Assembly (NCBI GenBank): GCA_900489925.1
Contig: UEHQ01000034.1
Location: 124,001-188,000, forward strand
Length of the DNA stretch: 64,000 nucleotides
Source: Hyphomicrobiales bacterium
GTDB lineage: Bacteria; Pseudomonadota; Alphaproteobacteria; Rhizobiales; Rhizobiaceae
Direction of reading: 5' to 3'
Shown: positions 60,107-64,000 of the stretch, piece by piece
Position numbering within the stretch: position 1 is the stretch's first letter
How the letters are laid out: every line of letters starts with the position of its first letter
The notes under the pieces: generated by a model
The model's database searches: none
Told to the model about the DNA's origin: nothing
The model's input: only the letters and a program-made list of their open reading frames with translations
Translations under genes and position numbers: made by a program

Positions 60107-60577
60107 TCAGGTTCCGTTTTCCTTGATTGCCTCCATGGCAACGAAGGTCGAGGTGTTGGCAACGAAGGGCAGGCTGGAGATCTTCTCGCCGAGAACCTGC
60201 CGGTAGTTTGCAATATCGGAAGTGCGGATCTTGAGGAGGTAGTCGAAGGCACCGGCGATCATGTGGCACTCCTCGACCTCTTGAAGCTTCCGGACAGCGA
60301 CATTGAACGCATTCAGGGCGTTTTCCCTGGTGTCGGAGAGTTTCACCTCTGTAAACGCGACGTGATTCCTGCCAAGCTTGTTGACGTCGATGATGGCGCG
60401 AAAGCCGAGAATATAGCCGTCTTCGATCAGCCTTTTCAGTCTGACCTGGCAAGGCGTGTTCGACAGGCCGACGTGTTTCGCGAGGTCGGTAACCGACATT
60501 CTGCCGTCGCTCATCAGTGCCTCGATTATCTTGTAATCGAATTGGTCGATTTCTCTGCCTTGAACCGAGCTGGCCAC
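60107..60577 (-). CDS. putR: Lrp/AsnC-family regulator of putA (PutR type)
   Basis: A 156-residue Lrp protein: FDYKIIEALMSDGRMSVTDL, VGLSNTPCQVRLKRLIEDGY (HTH), and a RAM domain (VEECHMIAGAFDYLLKIRT). Divergent from putA, as putR is in Agrobacterium and Rhodobacter, where it activates putA with proline. A long AT-rich region separates the two (120 bp). Confidence 0.88.
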   Translation of the reverse strand: MASSVQGREIDQFDYKIIEALMSDGRMSVTDLAKHVGLSNTPCQVRLKRLIEDGYILGFRAIIDVNKLGRNHVAFTEVKLSDTRENALNAFNVAVRKLQEVEECHMIAGAFDYLLKIRTSDIANYRQVLGEKISSLPFVANTSTFVAMEAIKENGT

Positions 60578-60696
60578 AGTTATTACCTTTAGAGCGACGA
60601 TTTAATGGCGAATTACAGAAATCGTGGCGCCAAATCAAGTAAAATTGACTTTTTCACATCTGCTATCTTGAGGCACGTCCGGATCAGGAGCAAACG

Positions 60697-63600
60697 ATGA
60701 CGATCAATGAAGGCGCTGTAGTCGCCGAATCCACTCTAGAACAGGCGCCAGGTGCCGCAAATCCTTTTGATGGTTTTGCCCCGGCGATCCGGCCGCAGAG
60801 TGAACTGCGCAAGGCAATCACGGATGCTTACCGGACGCCCGAGACGGTCTGCGTCCCGCGGCTCGTTGCTGCTGCGGCTCTTCCCGAGAAGGTCAGGCAA
60901 GCTGCGGCCGAGACGGCGCGCAAGCTGGTCGAAGCGCTCCGCGCCAAGCACAAGGGCACTGGCGTGGAAGGTCTCGTGCATGAGTACTCGCTGTCCAGCC
61001 AGGAAGGCGTGGCGCTGATGTGCCTTGCCGAGGCGCTGCTGCGTATCCCGGATACAGCGACCCGTGACGCCCTCATTCGCGACAAGATTTCCGAGGGTGA
61101 TTGGAAGGCCCATCTCGGCGGCGGGCGCTCGCTGTTCGTCAACGCGGCGACCTGGGGTCTCGTGGTCACCGGCAAGCTGACCTCGACGGTCAACGATCGC
61201 AGTCTTTCGGCAGCACTGACACGCTTGATTGCCCGCTGTGGCGAACCGGTCATCCGGCGCGGTGTCGACATGGCGATGCGCATGATGGGCGAACAATTCG
61301 TCACCGGTGAGACGATCGACGAAGCCTTGCAGCGCGCCAAGGCGCTTGAGCAGCGCGGCTTCCGCTATTCCTACGACATGCTCGGCGAGGCAGCAACGAC
61401 GGGCGCCGACGCGGAGCGCTACTACAAGGACTACGAAACGGCGATCCATGCGATCGGCAAGGCGTCCGATCGCCGTGGCATCTATGAAGGCCCCGGCATC
61501 TCGATCAAGCTGTCGGCGCTGCATCCGCGCTATTCGCGCGCCCAGGGCTCGCGTGTCATGGCCGAACTGCTGCCCAAGGTGAAGGCGCTGGCGCTGATCG
61601 CGAAATCCTATGATATCGGCCTCAACATCGACGCGGAGGAAGCCGACCGGCTGGAACTGTCGCTCGATCTCCTTGAAGCCCTTTGCCTCGACGACGATCT
61701 TGCCGGCTGGAACGGCATGGGCTTCGTCGTTCAGGCCTATGGTAAGCGGTGCCCGTTCGTCCTCGATTATATCATCGATCTCGCCCGCCGCGCCGGCCGT
61801 CGCATCATGGTGCGCCTGGTCAAGGGCGCCTATTGGGACGCCGAAATCAAGCGCGCCCAGGTCGACGGTCTTGAAGACTTCCCTGTTTTCACGCGTAAGG
61901 TCTACACCGACGTTTCCTACATCGCTTGCGCCAAGAAGCTGCTGGCGGCAACCGATGCGGTGTTCCCGCAGTTCGCCACGCACAATGCCCAAACACTGGC
62001 GACCATCTACCAGATGGCGGGGTCGGACTATCACACCGGCAAATACGAGTTCCAATGCCTGCACGGCATGGGCGAACCGCTTTACGACGAGGTCGTCGGC
62101 CGCCAGAATCTGAACCGTCCGTGCCGGATCTACGCGCCGGTCGGCACCCATGAAACGCTGCTTGCCTATCTGGTGCGCCGCCTCCTGGAAAACGGCGCGA
62201 ACTCCTCCTTCGTCAACCGGATCGCCGATCCGAACGTGTCGATCGCGGAAATGGTCGCCGACCCGGTCGAAGCCGTTTCAAAGATGGCGGTCGTCGGCCA
62301 GAAGCACGACAAGATCGCGCTGCCTGCGGACCTCTACGGCCTGCGCAAGAATTCGGAAGGCCTCGATCTCTCCAATGAAGCCGTGCTGCAGCAACTGACC
62401 GACGCGTTGAAGGCAAGCGCCACCGGCGGCTGGACGGCCGCCCCTCGCCAGACGATCAATCCCGGTTCGACTCGTGATGTTCTCAATCCTGCCGACAAGC
62501 GCGATCTCGTCGGCAGCGTTCGCGAGGCAAGTCTCGAGGAAACGTCTGCCGCCGCCGCGGCGGCGCTGGGTGCGGCATCGTCATGGGCAACGGTATCGCC
62601 CGGCGACAGGGCGGCGCTGCTCGACCGTGCTGCCGATCTGATGCAGGCCCGTATCGAAACGCTGCTCGGCCGGATCATCCGCGAGGCCGGGAAGTCCGTG
62701 CAGAATGCGATTGCCGAAGTCCGCGAAGCCATCGACTTCCTGCGCTACTACGCCGAGCAGGCCCGCCGTACGCTGGGGCCGTCGCATGCGCCGCTCGGCC
62801 CGGTCGTTTGCATCAGCCCATGGAACTTCCCGCTGGCCATCTTTGCCGGGCAGGTTGCCGCCGCGCTCGTCGCTGGCAACCCGGTGCTCGCCAAGCCGGC
62901 TGAAGAGACGCCGCTGATTGCTGCGGAAGCCGTCAGGATCCTGCATGAAGCGGGTGTTCCCGGCGACGTCCTGCAGTTGGTGCCGGGCGATGGCCGGGTA
63001 GGGGCCGCGCTGGTGGCCGCGCCTGAAACCGCCGCGGTAATGTTCACCGGATCGACCGAGGTTGCCCGCCTGATCCAGGCTGAGCTTGCAAAGCGGCTCT
63101 CGAAAAGCGGTCGTCCGATTCCCCTGATCGCCGAGACCGGCGGCCAGAATGCGATGATCGTCGATTCCTCCGCGCTTGCCGAACAGGTTGTCGGCGACGT
63201 CATCGCCTCGGCCTTCGATAGCGCCGGGCAGCGTTGCTCGGCTCTGCGCATCCTTTGCCTTCAGGAAGACGTTGCAGACCGTACGCTGGCTATGCTCAAG
63301 GGCGCTTTGCGCGAGCTGTCGATCGCCAATACCAATCGCCTTGCCGCCGATATCGGGCCGGTAATCACCGCCGACGCCAAGGATATCATCGAAACGCATA
63401 TTGCCTCGATGCAGGCTCTCGGTCGCAGCGTCGAGCGCGTGCAGCTGCCGCAGGCGGCACAGCACGGCACCTTCGTCGCGCCGACCATCATCGAACTTCA
63501 GGAAATCTCCGACCTGAAACGCGAGGTCTTCGGGCCGGTCCTCCACGTCATCCGCTGGCGTCGTCAGGACCTTGATCGGCTCATCGACAGCATCAACGGC

Positions 63601-64000
63601 ACCGGCTATGGCCTGACGTTTGGCCTGCATACCCGTCTCGACGAAACCATTGCCAACGTAACGTCGCGCGTCAAAGCCGGTAATCTCTACGTGAACCGGA
63701 ACGTCATCGGCGCTGTTGTCGGCGTGCAGCCTTTCGGTGGTCGCGGACTGTCGGGTACCGGCCCCAAGGCCGGCGGGCCGCTTTATCTCGGTCGTCTCGT
63801 CACCACGCCGCCGATCCCGCCGCAGCACAGCTCGGTCTACAGCGATCCGGTTCTCTCCGATTTCGCCAAGTGGCTCGACCAGCAGGGCCTCGAGGACGAG
63901 GCGGAAATGGCGCGCACGCTGGGCAGCCAGTCGGCACTTGGCCTGCACAGCGAGCTCGCTGGCCCGGTCGGCGAACGCAATCTCTATGCGCTGCACGCGC
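60697..64000 (+). CDS. putA: Bifunctional proline dehydrogenase / P5C dehydrogenase, 3' end cut by window edge
   Basis: The frame from ATG at 60697 (MTINEGAVVAESTLEQAP, after AGGAG) stays open to the right edge: 1101 residues visible of about 1230. There is no N-terminal ribbon-helix-helix domain, agreeing with a separate PutR. The FAD proline dehydrogenase domain covers about residues 120-480 (YEGPGISIKLSALHPRY; VRLVKGAYWDAEIKRAQ). The NAD-dependent aldehyde dehydrogenase covers about 560-1030, with Glu813 in IAETGGQN and the catalytic Cys847 in SAGQRCSALR. It turns proline into glutamate on the inner membrane. Confidence 0.93.
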   Translation, partial: MTINEGAVVAESTLEQAPGAANPFDGFAPAIRPQSELRKAITDAYRTPETVCVPRLVAAAALPEKVRQAAAETARKLVEALRAKHKGTGVEGLVHEYSLSSQEGVALMCLAEALLRIPDTATRDALIRDKISEGDWKAHLGGGRSLFVNAATWGLVVTGKLTSTVNDRSLSAALTRLIARCGEPVIRRGVDMAMRMMGEQFVTGETIDEALQRAKALEQRGFRYSYDMLGEAATTGADAERYYKDYETAIHAIGKASDRRGIYEGPGISIKLSALHPRYSRAQGSRVMAELLPKVKALALIAKSYDIGLNIDAEEADRLELSLDLLEALCLDDDLAGWNGMGFVVQAYGKRCPFVLDYIIDLARRAGRRIMVRLVKGAYWDAEIKRAQVDGLEDFPVFTRKVYTDVSYIACAKKLLAATDAVFPQFATHNAQTLATIYQMAGSDYHTGKYEFQCLHGMGEPLYDEVVGRQNLNRPCRIYAPVGTHETLLAYLVRRLLENGANSSFVNRIADPNVSIAEMVADPVEAVSKMAVVGQKHDKIALPADLYGLRKNSEGLDLSNEAVLQQLTDALKASATGGWTAAPRQTINPGSTRDVLNPADKRDLVGSVREASLEETSAAAAAALGAASSWATVSPGDRAALLDRAADLMQARIETLLGRIIREAGKSVQNAIAEVREAIDFLRYYAEQARRTLGPSHAPLGPVVCISPWNFPLAIFAGQVAAALVAGNPVLAKPAEETPLIAAEAVRILHEAGVPGDVLQLVPGDGRVGAALVAAPETAAVMFTGSTEVARLIQAELAKRLSKSGRPIPLIAETGGQNAMIVDSSALAEQVVGDVIASAFDSAGQRCSALRILCLQEDVADRTLAMLKGALRELSIANTNRLAADIGPVITADAKDIIETHIASMQALGRSVERVQLPQAAQHGTFVAPTIIELQEISDLKREVFGPVLHVIRWRRQDLDRLIDSINGTGYGLTFGLHTRLDETIANVTSRVKAGNLYVNRNVIGAVVGVQPFGGRGLSGTGPKAGGPLYLGRLVTTPPIPPQHSSVYSDPVLSDFAKWLDQQGLEDEAEMARTLGSQSALGLHSELAGPVGERNLYALHA

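Noticed and set aside
60645-60669. TTGACT and TATCTT before putA as a promoter
   Set aside because: The spacing of about 13 bp is too short for a normal sigma-70 promoter.
60736-63996. Two 471-codon minus-strand frames opposite putA
   Set aside because: Antisense shadows of a strongly conserved gene.
1-64000. Search for CRISPR arrays, tRNA or rRNA genes, insertion sequences and integrases
   Set aside because: No regularly spaced repeats, no cloverleaf with conserved T-loop, and no transposase or recombinase motif was seen by reading; a tool search could still find a weak case.

Overview
The window is a stretch of GC-rich, densely coded chromosome or chromid from an alphaproteobacterium, most likely a member of the Rhizobiaceae (Rhizobium, Agrobacterium, Ensifer or a relative). 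The reasons are the rhaR-S-T-P-Q-M-K / rhaD-I divergon in the order known from Rhizobium leguminosarum, several periplasmic-binding-protein ABC importers, and a trifunctional-size PutA without a DNA-binding domain next to an Lrp-type PutR. No rRNA, tRNA, CRISPR array, insertion sequence, integrase or phage gene was seen. No gene-free stretch exceeds about 250 bases. The content is almost entirely catabolic modules, each with its own regulator.

Layout. 1-6785: a HutC-type repressor (cut by the left edge) facing a polar amino-acid ABC importer, a histidine-ammonia-lyase-like protein whose MIO triad is replaced, and a SolA-like flavoprotein oxidase. 6792-14273: an importer of the carbohydrate type with a SIS-domain protein and a PfkB kinase, divergent from a ROK regulator. 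14283-17552: a cupin, CbpM and CbpA chaperone pair, a secreted hypothetical protein with a large dyad over its ribosome binding site, and a FAH-family hydratase. 17634-28527: complete L-rhamnose uptake and catabolism. 28591-33258: an orphan siderophore-type ATPase, then a likely sulfur/persulfide module (TauE/SafE, ETHE1-like dioxygenase, class V desulfurase-like enzyme) divergent from an Lrp regulator.

33283-40353: a LysR-controlled cluster (VOC ring-cleavage dioxygenase, isochorismatase-family hydrolase, XapX protein, amidohydrolase, Tat-type alpha/beta hydrolase, DUF1275 protein); the same 30-bp operator-like sequence stands before its first gene and again before the hydrolase. 40368-43499: small genes including DUF1398, MarR, a 69-residue protein with a Cys-x-x-Cys end, TetR, and DUF1810. 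43723-46822: amidase, sugar-phosphate isomerase, HpcH/HpaI aldolase. 46824-54332: methyltransferase-like protein, ThuA and Gfo/Idh/MocA proteins, a ROK regulator and a divergent sugar importer without its own ATPase. 54354-57510: TPP-riboswitch-controlled thiamine salvage operon thiM-thiE-thiD plus a coupled SDR. 57617-60094: DHA2-type MFS exporter divergent from a LysR regulator. 60107-64000: putR and putA (cut by the right edge).

Regulatory structure is unusually readable here: dyads lie in most of the divergent promoter regions, and the substrate-binding-protein gene of every ABC importer is followed by a GC-rich hairpin before the first permease or ATPase gene, which suggests a shared way of setting high binding-protein expression.
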